Assembly (NCBI RefSeq): GCF_036639235.1
Contig: NZ_JAVWJB010000008.1
Span: forward strand, 12,152 to 76,151
Direction of reading: 5' to 3'
From: Clostridium_AB sp036639235
GTDB lineage: Bacteria; Bacillota; Clostridia; Clostridiales; Caloramatoraceae
Length of the DNA: 64,000 nucleotides
The position numbers and the translations under genes are program-made. Positions 50,296-58,874 of the stretch are shown one piece after another. Numbering within the stretch: the first letter of the stretch is position 1; every line of letters starts with the position of its first letter. The notes under the pieces were generated by a model. It had not been told where the DNA came from. It ran no database searches and worked only from the letters and a program-made list of their open reading frames with translations.

Positions 50296-52158
50296 CTATC
50301 TCTTTCTAATTATTTTACATTTTTTGATTTTTTTAATTAATAAATGCAAAAAGAAATTGTCCCCGTTAAGATGTATAACAGTAACATTCTGAATAGGCAT
50401 AAGCCTTTTTATGTCACTATCAATATTTCTTAAAGTTTCCTCCATTGTAAAAAAATTAACTTTATACTTAGTCCATAAAATATACTGTGGTATCTCACTA
50501 AAACTCTCAACATTTAGTTTAGATAAATAAGCATATTTTAAAATTTTAAGGTTTTGAAGCTCTTTTTTAATAGATATAATCTGATCTGGCTCTAGGTCTA
50601 GCTTAATATATTTTTCAAGGTTAAAGCTAGGTCTTTCTCTTTCCTTAAGAGCTACTTTGCATCTATCTCTAAGTTCTTTATACTCCTTGGTATATCTATC
50701 AACCATATTATATGCGTCCTTTTTTCTATAAAAGTTAATAATCTCCCTATAACCTTCATATGAAACAAATGGATTGATTCTTATAGCTGATTCTATATAC
50801 TCTATTCCCTGTGGGTTATTACCATCTAGAAGCATTTTCCCAACTAATAATCTTATTGATGGATTATTAGGATATCCTATGCAAAGCTTTTTACCCTCAA
50901 TAATAGCATTATTGATTCCAGTATACTTCTCTCGAAGACTTAAATATAGTGGAAAACTTGACTCCTTAAGCTTAAATTCATTAAATTCCTTAGAAAGGTT
51001 AGCATAAACCTGTTTTTCTTCCTTATTTCTTTGAAGAATAATTCTAAGCCCTTTTTTCTTTTCAGCCTGCCATATTTTGTTATACCTTGCTTCTATTTTA
51101 GAGAAGTTTTTAGATAAAAATCTTATTGAATTATTTCCAAATTCATATTGGAAGTTATCTATATCCTCGTTTGCATTTTCAATTCTTGCAATCAAACTTC
51201 TTTTAAAGTCTAAGCTTTCCCTATCTTCACCCTTTATATTCTTAAGACAAATTGTAATATCACGTCCACTAACGAGTTCATTAAGATATGTACTCATTTT
51301 AGTATAATAATTACCTATTGCCTCCTCAGTTTCTTCTATTTCCTTTTCAATTGCCCTATCAAAAACTTCCGCTACAAGGTAGCTATGTACTTTTTTCTTA
51401 AGTATAGTATTTATGAACACCTTTGAACCAAAAGTCTCTATATACATCTTATCACTTTCAAGCTTAGCCTCTCCTAAAGCAACTGATATAATTTCCTTAT
51501 AGAAATTATATATGTACTTATAAACAGGCAGTATCATATTTTTAACTGCTACATTTGACTTAGAGTATAGAGCATCATCTCTAAACAAGCTCTCCATTAA
51601 CTTTAGAGTTTTAGTGTAGCTTCTATGCTTAATATTCCTAATCTTAGATGCTGAAATAACTGAAAGTGCAATTGAATCTTTTAGCTCTTTTTCACTAAAT
51701 CCAAGTACTATAGGAAGTCCAATTTCTAAACTATTAATATATCTTCCCCTAATACCCTTTGACTTATGTAAAATCACTTTAATATTAGTTTTCTTAGTTA
51801 GTATTATATTTTCAATTTTAGGTCCCTTGTACTCTTCAACTAGTGAATCTACAATTTCCCAAAGAGATTTATAGTTATCCCTATCTAGATATATTCCCTT
51901 TAAAGTGTATCTTCTTATAAATACTACTCTAAACAGATAATAAATCATAATTAAATATATTACCCCAACTATACTTACTGTATAAATAGACTGATCTATT
52001 CTTAGTGTAAAATAATATATTAAATACGCAAGTAACGCTGTTGCAGCTATTATAAAAGCGTATGTATGTCTAAATAAAATACTTAGTATATAACAAATAT
52101 TTCTGTATGTTGATGGACTCTTAATATATATCTCTCTTATTTTACTAATTAAAAACAT
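50296..52158 (-). CDS. M48-like membrane protein that has lost HExxH, with TPR-like C-terminus
   Basis: The 620-residue protein has two membrane segments (about residues 33-51 and 58-80) and then a region similar to large M48 peptidases: LDRDNYKSLWEIVDSL (91-106), and EIGLPIVLGFSEKELKDSIA (145-164). In active M48 proteins this is followed by HExxH; here the residues at 165-169 are L-S-V-I-S, so the zinc site is gone. A later KLESDKM (232-238) keeps the position of the third-ligand region. The C-terminal half (about 400-500) has TPR-like helical repeats. It is likely a pseudo-protease with a binding role; function unknown. Confidence 0.65.
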   Translation of the reverse strand: MFLISKIREIYIKSPSTYRNICYILSILFRHTYAFIIAATALLAYLIYYFTLRIDQSIYTVSIVGVIYLIMIYYLFRVVFIRRYTLKGIYLDRDNYKSLWEIVDSLVEEYKGPKIENIILTKKTNIKVILHKSKGIRGRYINSLEIGLPIVLGFSEKELKDSIALSVISASKIRNIKHRSYTKTLKLMESLFRDDALYSKSNVAVKNMILPVYKYIYNFYKEIISVALGEAKLESDKMYIETFGSKVFINTILKKKVHSYLVAEVFDRAIEKEIEETEEAIGNYYTKMSTYLNELVSGRDITICLKNIKGEDRESLDFKRSLIARIENANEDIDNFQYEFGNNSIRFLSKNFSKIEARYNKIWQAEKKKGLRIILQRNKEEKQVYANLSKEFNEFKLKESSFPLYLSLREKYTGINNAIIEGKKLCIGYPNNPSIRLLVGKMLLDGNNPQGIEYIESAIRINPFVSYEGYREIINFYRKKDAYNMVDRYTKEYKELRDRCKVALKERERPSFNLEKYIKLDLEPDQIISIKKELQNLKILKYAYLSKLNVESFSEIPQYILWTKYKVNFFTMEETLRNIDSDIKRLMPIQNVTVIHLNGDNFFLHLLIKKIKKCKIIRKR

Positions 52159-52199
52159 ACACTCACCCCCTATAATATTATCGCAAATAAATAGGAATA

Positions 52200-52236
52200 A
52201 ATAAAGATAAGCTGATGACTATGTCACCAGCTTATT
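52200..52236 (-). terminator. Terminator after RNase J
   Basis: Stem ATAAGCTG ... CAGCTTAT with inner TGAC/GTCA pairs (52207-52235) and a T-rich tail on the minus strand. Confidence 0.7.
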
Positions 52237-52237
52237 A

Positions 52238-53902
52238 TTAGATTTCCATTATAATTGGTAAAATCATTGGCTTTCTCTTTGTTTTTTGATATAGGTAATC
52301 TCTTAACTCATCTCTTATATTAGCTTTTAGTGCTGACCATTCTCTTATCTTATTCTCAAGACACTTATCTAGACAATCCTTAACAATAACCTTTGCTTCA
52401 TCCATAAGATGTTCTGATTCTCTAACATATACAAATCCTCTTGAGATTATATCTGGTCCTGCAATGACTTTTCCCGTCTGTCTATCTATTGTAACAACAA
52501 CTGTTAATATTCCATCCTGTGAAAGATGCTTTCTATCTCTAAGTACTATATTTCCAACGTCTCCAACTCCAAGTCCATCAACAAGCACTTGTCCTGCTGG
52601 TACAGTTCCATTTATTCTAGCACTATCACGAGTAAGTTCTAGGGTCTGTCCAATTTCTAAAATAAATATATTAGATTTTTTCATTCCCATCTTCTGAGCT
52701 AGTGTTGAATGCTGCTTTAGGTGTCTATACTCACCGTGAACTGGCATAAAGAACTTTGGCTTAGTAATTGAATGTATCAGTTTAAGCTCTTCTTGGAAAG
52801 CATGCCCTGATACGTGTACATGTGCTAATGACTCATATATAACGTTAGCACCCTTTTTGAATAATTGGTTAATTACTCTTGAAATAAGCTTCTCATTTCC
52901 TGGTATTGGTGATGCTGAAATAATAACAAGGTCTCCCTCTATTATTTCTACCTTTCTGTGCTCTGAATTACTCATACGAGCAAGTGCACTCATAGGTTCC
53001 CCCTGGCTACCAGTAGTAATTATAGCAATCTTATTCTTAGGGTATTTGTCAATATCGTCTATGCTAACAAACATATCATCTGGTCCCTCTAGGTATCCTA
53101 AAGTTCTTGCTACTTCAACTATGTTCTCAATACTTCTACCTGAAATAGCTACCTTTCTTCTATGCTTATAAGCTGCGTCTAGTATCTGCTGAATTCTATG
53201 TACATTAGATGCAAAACTAGCTACTATAATTCTTCCTGTTGCCTCTGAGAAAATTCTCATAAATGTTTCTCCAACAACCTTCTCAGAAACTGTACTTCCA
53301 GGTCTTTCAACGTTTGTACTGTCTCCTAAAAGTAGAAGAATCCCCTTCTTGCTAAGTTCCGCATATCTTCCAAGGTCCATAACATCTCCGTTTATTGGAG
53401 TATAGTCTATCTTAAAGTCACCTGTATGTAATATTATACCTGCAGGTGTGTGTATAGCTAATGAACAAGCATCAGGTATACTGTGGTTATTTCTGATAAA
53501 CTCTACACTAATCTCTTCGAAACTAATTATGTCTCTTGGGCTTACAACCTTAAGAGTTGTTGTGCTTAGAAGCCCATGCTCCTTAAGCTTTGTTTCTACC
53601 ATACCTATTGTTAGTCTAGTACCATAAACTGGTACATTAAGTTGCTTTAATATGTATGGCAATGCTCCTATATGATCCTCATGTCCATGTGTTAGCATTA
53701 TACCCTTAACCTTATCTTTGTTCTTTAAAAGATAGGTAATATCTGGGATAACTATGTCAACTCCGTACATTTCCTCATCTGGAAACATTAGTCCACCGTC
53801 TACTACTACTATTTCGCTTTTGGTTTCAATAACTGTTATGTTTTTACCGATTTCGTTAACTCCACCAAGAGGAATAACCTTAACTTTTTCTTTTCTACTC
53901 AA
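52238..53902 (-). CDS. rnj: Ribonuclease J
   Basis: Endo- and 5'-exoribonuclease for mRNA decay and rRNA maturation. Metallo-beta-lactamase core with the zinc motif THGHEDHIGAL, HTGDFKIDYTP, beta-CASP domain with NVHRIQQILDAA and PMSALARMS, and HVSGHAFQEEL; C-terminal domain from about residue 450. 554 aa, TTG start at 53902 after AAGGAGGG. Which of J1 or J2 cannot be told from one copy. Confidence 0.95.
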   Translation of the reverse strand: MSRKEKVKVIPLGGVNEIGKNITVIETKSEIVVVDGGLMFPDEEMYGVDIVIPDITYLLKNKDKVKGIMLTHGHEDHIGALPYILKQLNVPVYGTRLTIGMVETKLKEHGLLSTTTLKVVSPRDIISFEEISVEFIRNNHSIPDACSLAIHTPAGIILHTGDFKIDYTPINGDVMDLGRYAELSKKGILLLLGDSTNVERPGSTVSEKVVGETFMRIFSEATGRIIVASFASNVHRIQQILDAAYKHRRKVAISGRSIENIVEVARTLGYLEGPDDMFVSIDDIDKYPKNKIAIITTGSQGEPMSALARMSNSEHRKVEIIEGDLVIISASPIPGNEKLISRVINQLFKKGANVIYESLAHVHVSGHAFQEELKLIHSITKPKFFMPVHGEYRHLKQHSTLAQKMGMKKSNIFILEIGQTLELTRDSARINGTVPAGQVLVDGLGVGDVGNIVLRDRKHLSQDGILTVVVTIDRQTGKVIAGPDIISRGFVYVRESEHLMDEAKVIVKDCLDKCLENKIREWSALKANIRDELRDYLYQKTKRKPMILPIIMEI

Positions 53903-54019
53903 ATGTAAATTCCCTCCTTATTTAAGTCAACCGATCACCTATATAAATAAATTATACTTTTTCAGTACAATATTTATGCTTTGTTAGATTAGATTTTAAA
54001 ATATTAAAACCTAAAATTA

Positions 54020-54472
54020 TTATTTATTAGAACATTTTGAACAAATCCCATAGAATTTTACCTCATGATTTGTAATAGTAAAACTGTATTTTGTTTCGAC
54101 CTGCTCTTCTAGACTATCTAATAGTATGTCTTCTACTTCCTCAACACTTCCACAATTCTTGCAAATAAGATGGTGATGCTGATGAGTTTCACTTTCGTGA
54201 ACAAGTTCATATCTATTACAACCATCGTCAAAATTAAGCTTACATATTACTCCTATCTTCTCTAGAAGTTGAAGAGTTCTATATACTGTTGCAAGCCCTA
54301 TTTCTGGGCATTCTATCTTTACTATATCATAAACTTCTTCCGTTGAAAGATGCTTTCCTTCGTTTTCTATGATAACATCTAATACAGCTCTTCTTTGTGG
54401 TGTAAGCTTATAGCCTTGAAGTCTCATTTGTTCTTTTAGTTTATTGTACTCATCACTTGAAAACTTAGCCAT
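54020..54472 (-). CDS. fur: Fur-family metal regulator
   Basis: Metal-dependent repressor, 150 aa. N-terminal winged helix with LTPQRRAVLDVI and GLATVYRTLQLLEKIG; regulatory domain HQHHHLICKNCGSVEEV; two CxxC pairs (CKNC, CSKC) bind structural zinc. Iron (Fur) is more likely than peroxide (PerR) because the gene lies beside feoAB and a Fur-like box. ATG at 54472 after GAGGTG. Confidence 0.85.
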   Translation of the reverse strand: MAKFSSDEYNKLKEQMRLQGYKLTPQRRAVLDVIIENEGKHLSTEEVYDIVKIECPEIGLATVYRTLQLLEKIGVICKLNFDDGCNRYELVHESETHQHHHLICKNCGSVEEVEDILLDSLEEQVETKYSFTITNHEVKFYGICSKCSNK

Positions 54473-54510
54473 TTTTACACCTCATAAAATCTCTCTTTAT
54501 AATTAATATA

Positions 54511-54539
54511 ATTCTACAATCCCACATAATTATTGTCAA
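54511..54539 (-). promoter_or_regulatory. Sigma-A promoter of fur
   Basis: Minus strand TTGACA (54534-54539), 17-nt spacer, TAGAAT (54511-54516), about 40 nt before the fur ATG. Confidence 0.6.
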
Positions 54540-54551
54540 GGAACAATCAAT

Positions 54552-54566
54552 TGAAAATGATTGTTA
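54552..54566 (-). promoter_or_regulatory. Fur-box-like operator upstream of fur
   Basis: TGAAAATGATTGTTA (plus strand) matches the 7-1-7 Fur pattern TGATAAT-n-ATTATCA at 11 of 14 positions. It lies just upstream of the fur -35 and downstream of the feo genes, and is part of a larger inverted repeat AACAATCA ... TGATTGTT (54542-54565). Confidence 0.5.
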
Positions 54567-54586
54567 ATTAATAATTTTCTATTAGA

Positions 54587-54751
54587 CTATATGGAGCATA
54601 TCTTATTTATTTTTTCTTTATTGTCTTTTTTAGATAATAAGCAGCTACTACAATTTCCACTACACACAAAAGTGTATAGCTTACTTTTGCATCTTACACA
54701 TGTACTTGTGTTTTTGTTACTATATCCACAAACTGTGCATTTTACATCCAC
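54587..54751 (-). CDS. Cysteine-rich microprotein downstream of feoB
   Basis: A 54-residue reading frame between feoB and fur, too short to be obvious. GTG start at 54751, 4 nt after AGGTGAT, 14 nt past the feoB stop. It has eight Cys: C5-x2-C8, C18-x2-C21, C30-x3-C34-x2-C37 and C52, with a Lys-rich C-terminus. Such spacing suggests a zinc-ribbon pair or Fe-S ligands. Small Cys-rich or FeoC-like partners of FeoB are known in many bacteria; this one cannot be placed in a named family by eye. Confidence 0.7.
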   Translation of the reverse strand: MDVKCTVCGYSNKNTSTCVRCKSKLYTFVCSGNCSSCLLSKKDNKEKINKICSI

Positions 54752-54765
54752 TTATATCACCTACA

Positions 54766-56604
54766 TTACATAAATATTTGTGCTACAAATCCACCTACTA
54801 AAAAAGCTGTTGTAAAACTTCCTACCCATATTAATAGGGCTTCTTTTTTGCTTCTTTCCTTAAATATAACCATAATAGCTGCTATACATGGAACAAATAA
54901 GGTCATTGTTATAAGTGCAACGATTGTTTGCATAGGATCAAGTGATAATTCTGTAAGACCTGCTGCTCCAAAGTCACGTCTTATAATTCCCATAACAAAC
55001 GCTGTAGAAGCCTCCCTTGGAAGATTTAAGAAACTTTCTATTATAGGTGCAACTGCATTTTGAATCCATATTAAAACATTAGTTTCATTTAGTATTGTAA
55101 TAATGAAAGCCCCTAGGGCAAATAAAGGTATGGCCTCTTTAACAAACATCTTAGATTTAGTAAAGGTCTTCACTAATACATTTGATACTTTCGGTATTCT
55201 AATAGGGGATAGGTCTATAAATAAATCTGAACTTTCTCCAGGTAATACCTTATTAAGAATAGTTCCAGCTAAAACAAACACTATTAGAATAGTAGCACCA
55301 TATATTAAGAAATACTTCCCACCAAGAGGAGCAATCATACCTGTAATAATACCAATTTGAGCTGAACAAGGTATTGTAAGCCCAAGCAGTGTAGTTGCTA
55401 TTATCTTTTCTCTCTTAGTACCAAGTAACCTTGTTGTAATTGTTGCCATTGTAATGCATCCAAAACCTAAAATTATAGGTATTATAGCACGTCCATTTAA
55501 TCCAAAAAACGCTAATACCCTATCTGTTAAGGTTGCAAGTCTTGGAAGATATCCTGAATCCTCCATAATAGACATAAACAAATAAAATGCTGCAACAAGA
55601 GGTAACAATAAACCAAATACATAGGTTATTGTTAGTGTTAAAACACCATATTCCCCTGCAAGTAATCTATATATAAACCCTGTGTCAGAAGCAAATGTAG
55701 TTACAACTCCTCTTACAAAGGGTTCATATATAGGCTCAAATATATTACCTATAAGATAGTCAACAACGTCACCTGCAACAAATTGACCTATAACCTTATA
55801 CATTAGGTATAAAATAGCCATTATAATAGGTATTCCAGTTAGGGGATTTAGCATATAGTAACCTATTTTCTCCCTAATATTATTTCCCTTAGAGTCCTTT
55901 AAAATTATTTCATTAACAATACTATCAACCTCTGTTCTTCTAATCGAGTATATTTCATCTCTTGTATTAGGTGATGGTATTTGATATTTATAAAGCGTCT
56001 CCTCATCATCTTCACCAATCATTAAGGTTTCACTTTTATTTTCTACAATATCTTTATATTCTCTAATTATACTTTCGATACTTAAGTTGATTTCTCCTAC
56101 CTTAGCAGAATAAATTTTTTCTTTTAATTCATTAATTCCCTTTCCCTTTACAGCAACTGTAGGTATTACTGGCACTCCTAAAAGCTTCTCAAGCTTATCT
56201 ATATCAAGGGTTATCCCATTTCTTTCAACATCATCCATCATATTAAGTGCTACAATAACTTTTTTACCTGCGTCTATAATTTGTCTTGTTAAAAATAAAT
56301 CCCTTTCTATGTGAAGTGCATCTACAACATTAATTATTATATCTGCACCTAAAATAACATCCTTAGCTACCCTCTCCTCATCATTAAATGAGGAAATCCC
56401 ATATACTCCTGGAGTATCTATAACTACATCCCTATTATATTTACCATGTGATATATCAACAGTTGTTCCTGAAAAATTAGATACATCAACATATATTCCT
56501 GTTAATTCATTAAAAAAAACAGACTTTCCAACATTAGGATTACCTGCTAACACAATCTTTTTACTATTTTCTGGTATGTTAATATTTAAGTTATTACAGT
56601 TCAT
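54766..56604 (-). CDS. feoB: Ferrous iron transporter FeoB
   Basis: Main ferrous iron importer. N-terminal GTPase: G1 LAGNPNVGKSVFF, switch SNFSGTTVD, G3 DTPGVYG, G4 ALNMMDDVE; helical GDI-like linker (about 170-260), then membrane core with two Gate motifs (around residues 320-450, 470-600), including MEDSGYLPRLATLTDRVL and the Cys in TIPCSAQIG. 612 aa from ATG at 56604, after GTGGGGG. Follows feoA by 13 nt. Confidence 0.96.
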   Translation of the reverse strand: MNCNNLNINIPENSKKIVLAGNPNVGKSVFFNELTGIYVDVSNFSGTTVDISHGKYNRDVVIDTPGVYGISSFNDEERVAKDVILGADIIINVVDALHIERDLFLTRQIIDAGKKVIVALNMMDDVERNGITLDIDKLEKLLGVPVIPTVAVKGKGINELKEKIYSAKVGEINLSIESIIREYKDIVENKSETLMIGEDDEETLYKYQIPSPNTRDEIYSIRRTEVDSIVNEIILKDSKGNNIREKIGYYMLNPLTGIPIIMAILYLMYKVIGQFVAGDVVDYLIGNIFEPIYEPFVRGVVTTFASDTGFIYRLLAGEYGVLTLTITYVFGLLLPLVAAFYLFMSIMEDSGYLPRLATLTDRVLAFFGLNGRAIIPIILGFGCITMATITTRLLGTKREKIIATTLLGLTIPCSAQIGIITGMIAPLGGKYFLIYGATILIVFVLAGTILNKVLPGESSDLFIDLSPIRIPKVSNVLVKTFTKSKMFVKEAIPLFALGAFIITILNETNVLIWIQNAVAPIIESFLNLPREASTAFVMGIIRRDFGAAGLTELSLDPMQTIVALITMTLFVPCIAAIMVIFKERSKKEALLIWVGSFTTAFLVGGFVAQIFM

Positions 56605-56617
56605 TTGTAAGCCCCCA

Positions 56618-56836
56618 CTAAAGTAGTTCAATTTCAATATTATCTGCTATGTTTCTACCTATTGCAATTTCTTGCATTCTACTACTTAAAATCACTGGTC
56701 CATATGGTATTTTAGCAAAGCAGCTTACCTTAGCACCTTCGTATATACCAAGCCTAATTGCTTGCATCTTAATATTTGAATCTGTGATTTTTCTAATCAA
56801 AATACCCTGTCCTCTTTTAGCTTCACTAAGTTTCAT
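56618..56836 (-). CDS. feoA: Ferrous iron transport protein FeoA
   Basis: Small SH3-like cytoplasmic partner of FeoB, 72 aa from ATG at 56836 after GGAGGGG. A TTG at 56848 would be inside the ribosome site. The family pattern is visible: IRKITDSNIKMQAIRLGIYEGAKVSC, ending IAIGRNIADNIEIE. First gene of feoA-feoB-Cys-rich-fur. Confidence 0.92.
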   Translation of the reverse strand: MKLSEAKRGQGILIRKITDSNIKMQAIRLGIYEGAKVSCFAKIPYGPVILSSRMQEIAIGRNIADNIEIELL

Positions 56837-56851
56837 GCTCCCCTCCAAAAA

Positions 56852-56866
56852 TGAAATTAATTATCC
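56852..56866 (-). promoter_or_regulatory. Possible Fur box before feoA
   Basis: TGAAATTAATTATCC on the plus strand matches the Fur 7-1-7 pattern at about 11 of 14 positions. It lies between the feoA promoter and its ribosome site, where a bound repressor would block elongation or initiation. Confidence 0.35.
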
Positions 56867-56899
56867 CTAAATACTCATAAAACTTTCTATTAATACATA

Positions 56900-56928
56900 A
56901 TTATACTGCTCAAAAAACCTTATGTAAA
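56900..56928 (-). promoter_or_regulatory. Sigma-A promoter of feoAB
   Basis: Minus strand TTTACA (56923-56928), 17-nt spacer, TATAAT (56900-56905), about 60 nt before the feoA start; just past the sfsA stop. Confidence 0.65.
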
Positions 56929-56930
56929 CC

Positions 56931-57611
56931 TTAGAATTTATAAGGAATACTATCTATTATTTCAATTGAATCCTCGGTTATTTTCGATCTATAAACATGT
57001 AGCTCTACACCCTTTTCAACAGCCTCTTGAAGCTTGTCTGCAAACTTTGGGTCTATTTTACGGTTAGGCGTAAACTCTCTTATATAATCCATAAATCCAA
57101 TAATAACAACCCCTGCATTATATCCATTTTCCTTAGCGTCTATTAACTCCTGTAAATGCTTACAGCCCCTATCTGTAGGTGCATCTGGAAACATTAACAC
57201 TCCATCTTCCTCATATGTTCCACACTTAACCTCTATAAAATACTCCTTTTCTGATTGAACGTGAAAATCAAACCTACTATTTTTATATGTTACTTCCCTT
57301 TTGTGTGTTCCACTTACCCAGTTGCTTCTAGGAAGAAAATCTTCAAAAACGTCATTAGCAAGTGCAGATTTAATACATATTAAGTGACCCTTTTTCTTAA
57401 CAAACATAAGTGAGTACTTAGTTTTACGCTTTGGGTTATTCGACTTTGTAACTATAACATCGACCCCAGGACGTAACATCTCAGACATTCTACCAGTATT
57501 AGCAACGTGGCAAACCTCTATATTCCCATCTATAAGAACATGTGCAATGAATCTATTAGGTCTATTAATAAATACCCCTTCTATTTTCTCACCATCTATA
57601 TTAACTGCCAT
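56931..57611 (-). CDS. sfsA: SfsA family protein (sugar fermentation stimulation)
   Basis: 226-residue nuclease-fold protein of the SfsA family; precise role unknown. Seen: FINRPNRFIAHVLIDG (OB-like N-terminal), HVANTGRMSEMLRPG, then FHVQSEKEYFIEVKCGTY and MFPDAPTDRGCKHLQEL, with PD-(D/E)XK-type residues (Glu-x-Lys in IEVKCG). ATG at 57611 after AGGAGG. Confidence 0.92.
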   Translation of the reverse strand: MAVNIDGEKIEGVFINRPNRFIAHVLIDGNIEVCHVANTGRMSEMLRPGVDVIVTKSNNPKRKTKYSLMFVKKKGHLICIKSALANDVFEDFLPRSNWVSGTHKREVTYKNSRFDFHVQSEKEYFIEVKCGTYEEDGVLMFPDAPTDRGCKHLQELIDAKENGYNAGVVIIGFMDYIREFTPNRKIDPKFADKLQEAVEKGVELHVYRSKITEDSIEIIDSIPYKF

Positions 57612-57625
57612 ATTATCCTCCTAAA

Positions 57626-57660
57626 CAAAGAAACTGACCATAAGGATACCTTATGATCAG
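57626..57660 (-). terminator. Terminator after the DUF1292 gene
   Basis: Stem CTGACCATAAGG / CCTTATGATCAG with a 3-nt loop and T-rich tail on the minus strand. Confidence 0.8.
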
Positions 57661-57671
57661 CTTCAATAAAA

Positions 57672-57959
57672 TTATTCTTCGTCTTCGCTTTCGTCTTCGA
57701 AGTCTTCTGATTCAATCCACTCTTCGTAAACAGCAGCAACTTTATCAAATTCTGCATCGTCTTCTACTACTTCTAGAATATCTGAACCTGTATCATCTTG
57801 TCCGATTCTGAATACTACAGCATCTTCTGCATCTTCTGCATCTACTTCATATAGAATTGCGTATTCTGTATCTTCAACATTTAGTACAGTGATAACTTCG
57901 AAATCTCTTTCAACGCCCTCTTCATCAGTTAGGCTTATGATGTTTGTATTTTCTTCCAT
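57672..57959 (-). CDS. DUF1292 (YrzB-like) acidic protein
   Basis: 95-residue highly acidic protein of unknown function, with the family layout NIISLTDEEGVERDFEVIT...YAILYEV...VVFRI and an Asp/Glu tail. ATG at 57959, after AGAGGTG. In Firmicutes it lies after ruvX (yrrK-yrzB in Bacillus), as here. Confidence 0.88.
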   Translation of the reverse strand: MEENTNIISLTDEEGVERDFEVITVLNVEDTEYAILYEVDAEDAEDAVVFRIGQDDTGSDILEVVEDDAEFDKVAAVYEEWIESEDFEDESEDEE

Positions 57960-58029
57960 GTAAAACACCTCTATTCTTAATGATAATCTAATTCTAATGT
58001 TATTAGTATGCTTTTGTCAACTAAATCTA

Positions 58030-58443
58030 TTATCTAGAATTCTTGTCTAGGTAGGTTTGAAGTATATAAGTCGCAGCTACTGTGTCTACCACTTTCTTTC
58101 TCTTCTTTCTAGACATATCAGCTTCTATAAGGGTTCTATGGGCTGCTGCTGTTGTTAATCTTTCGTCTTGTAAAATAACCTCAAGACCTGTTTTATTCTT
58201 AAGATTCTCAGCAAAAGCAAGACTTCTCTCACCAGCTTCCCCTACAGTTCCATTCATGTTCTTTGGCATACCTAAAACTATTTTTTCTACTTTATATTCT
58301 TCTATAATAGCTTTAATTTCTTCAATATCCTTTTTAAGGCCTACTCTTTGAATAGTCCTAACTCCCTGGGCAGTCCACCCTAGTGGATCACTAATAGCAA
58401 CTCCTATGGTTTTGGTTCCTAAATCAAGTCCTAAAATTCTCAT
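58030..58443 (-). CDS. ruvX: RuvX/YqgF family pre-16S rRNA nuclease
   Basis: RNase H-fold protein implicated in 5' maturation of 16S rRNA. N-terminal RILGLDLGTKTIGVAISDPLG with the catalytic Asp, LGMPKNMNGTVGE, VILQDERLTT and KKVVDTVAAT. 137 aa. It follows ireB and alaS, the standard Firmicute order. Confidence 0.94.
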   Translation of the reverse strand: MRILGLDLGTKTIGVAISDPLGWTAQGVRTIQRVGLKKDIEEIKAIIEEYKVEKIVLGMPKNMNGTVGEAGERSLAFAENLKNKTGLEVILQDERLTTAAAHRTLIEADMSRKKRKKVVDTVAATYILQTYLDKNSR

Positions 58444-58454
58444 AAATATCTCCT

Positions 58455-58487
58455 AAAAAATTATAACGGTGCATATGGCACCGTTAA
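58455..58487 (-). terminator. Hairpin between ireB and ruvX
   Basis: Stem TAACGGTGC / GCACCGTTA with a 5-nt loop, followed on the minus strand by TATAATTTTTT. It overlaps the leader of ruvX, so it is a terminator or attenuator. Confidence 0.7.
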
Positions 58488-58505
58488 ATATATATTAACT
58501 GATTA

Positions 58506-58763
58506 TTATTTTTGTGATAAATAACTCTTAAGAAGTTCTTCTACTATCTCATCTCTCTCTATCTTTGAAATAGCACTTCTAGCGTTGTTGTAGCTAGTAA
58601 TGTAAGTTGGATCTCCAGAAAGAATGTAACCCACTAGCTGATTAATAGGATTATATCCTTTTTCTTGAAGTGAAGTGTAAACAGTCTTAAGGATTTCTCT
58701 AGCCTTCGTATCAGTTTCCATATTTATCTTAAACTGCATTGTTCCTTCATATTGCTCGCTCAT
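58506..58763 (-). CDS. ireB: IreB family regulator (UPF0297)
   Basis: 85-residue helical protein. In Enterococcus IreB is phosphorylated by the PASTA kinase IreK and controls cephalosporin resistance. The family pattern is clear: QFKINMETDTKAREILKTVYTSL then GYILSGDPTYITSYNNARSAISKIERDEI. ATG at 58763. Confidence 0.92.
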   Translation of the reverse strand: MSEQYEGTMQFKINMETDTKAREILKTVYTSLQEKGYNPINQLVGYILSGDPTYITSYNNARSAISKIERDEIVEELLKSYLSQK

Positions 58764-58823
58764 AATTTACACCTTCCTTATAGTTTCTTACTATAAATAT
58801 ATCACTTTCCTAATGTGAAAGCA

Positions 58824-58868
58824 AATAAAACTGCCCTATAATATTTATATTCTAGGGCAGTTTTGTTA
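58824..58868 (-). terminator. Terminator after alaS
   Basis: Stem AAAACTGCCCTA / TAGGGCAGTTTT (58827-58864) with T run on the minus strand, 10 nt after the alaS stop. Confidence 0.85.
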
Positions 58869-58874
58869 TGTTAA

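Noticed and set aside
54561..54773. 70-aa plus-strand frame between fur and feoB
   Set aside because: Antisense of the Cys-rich microprotein, which has a ribosome site and a Cys pattern; this one has neither.
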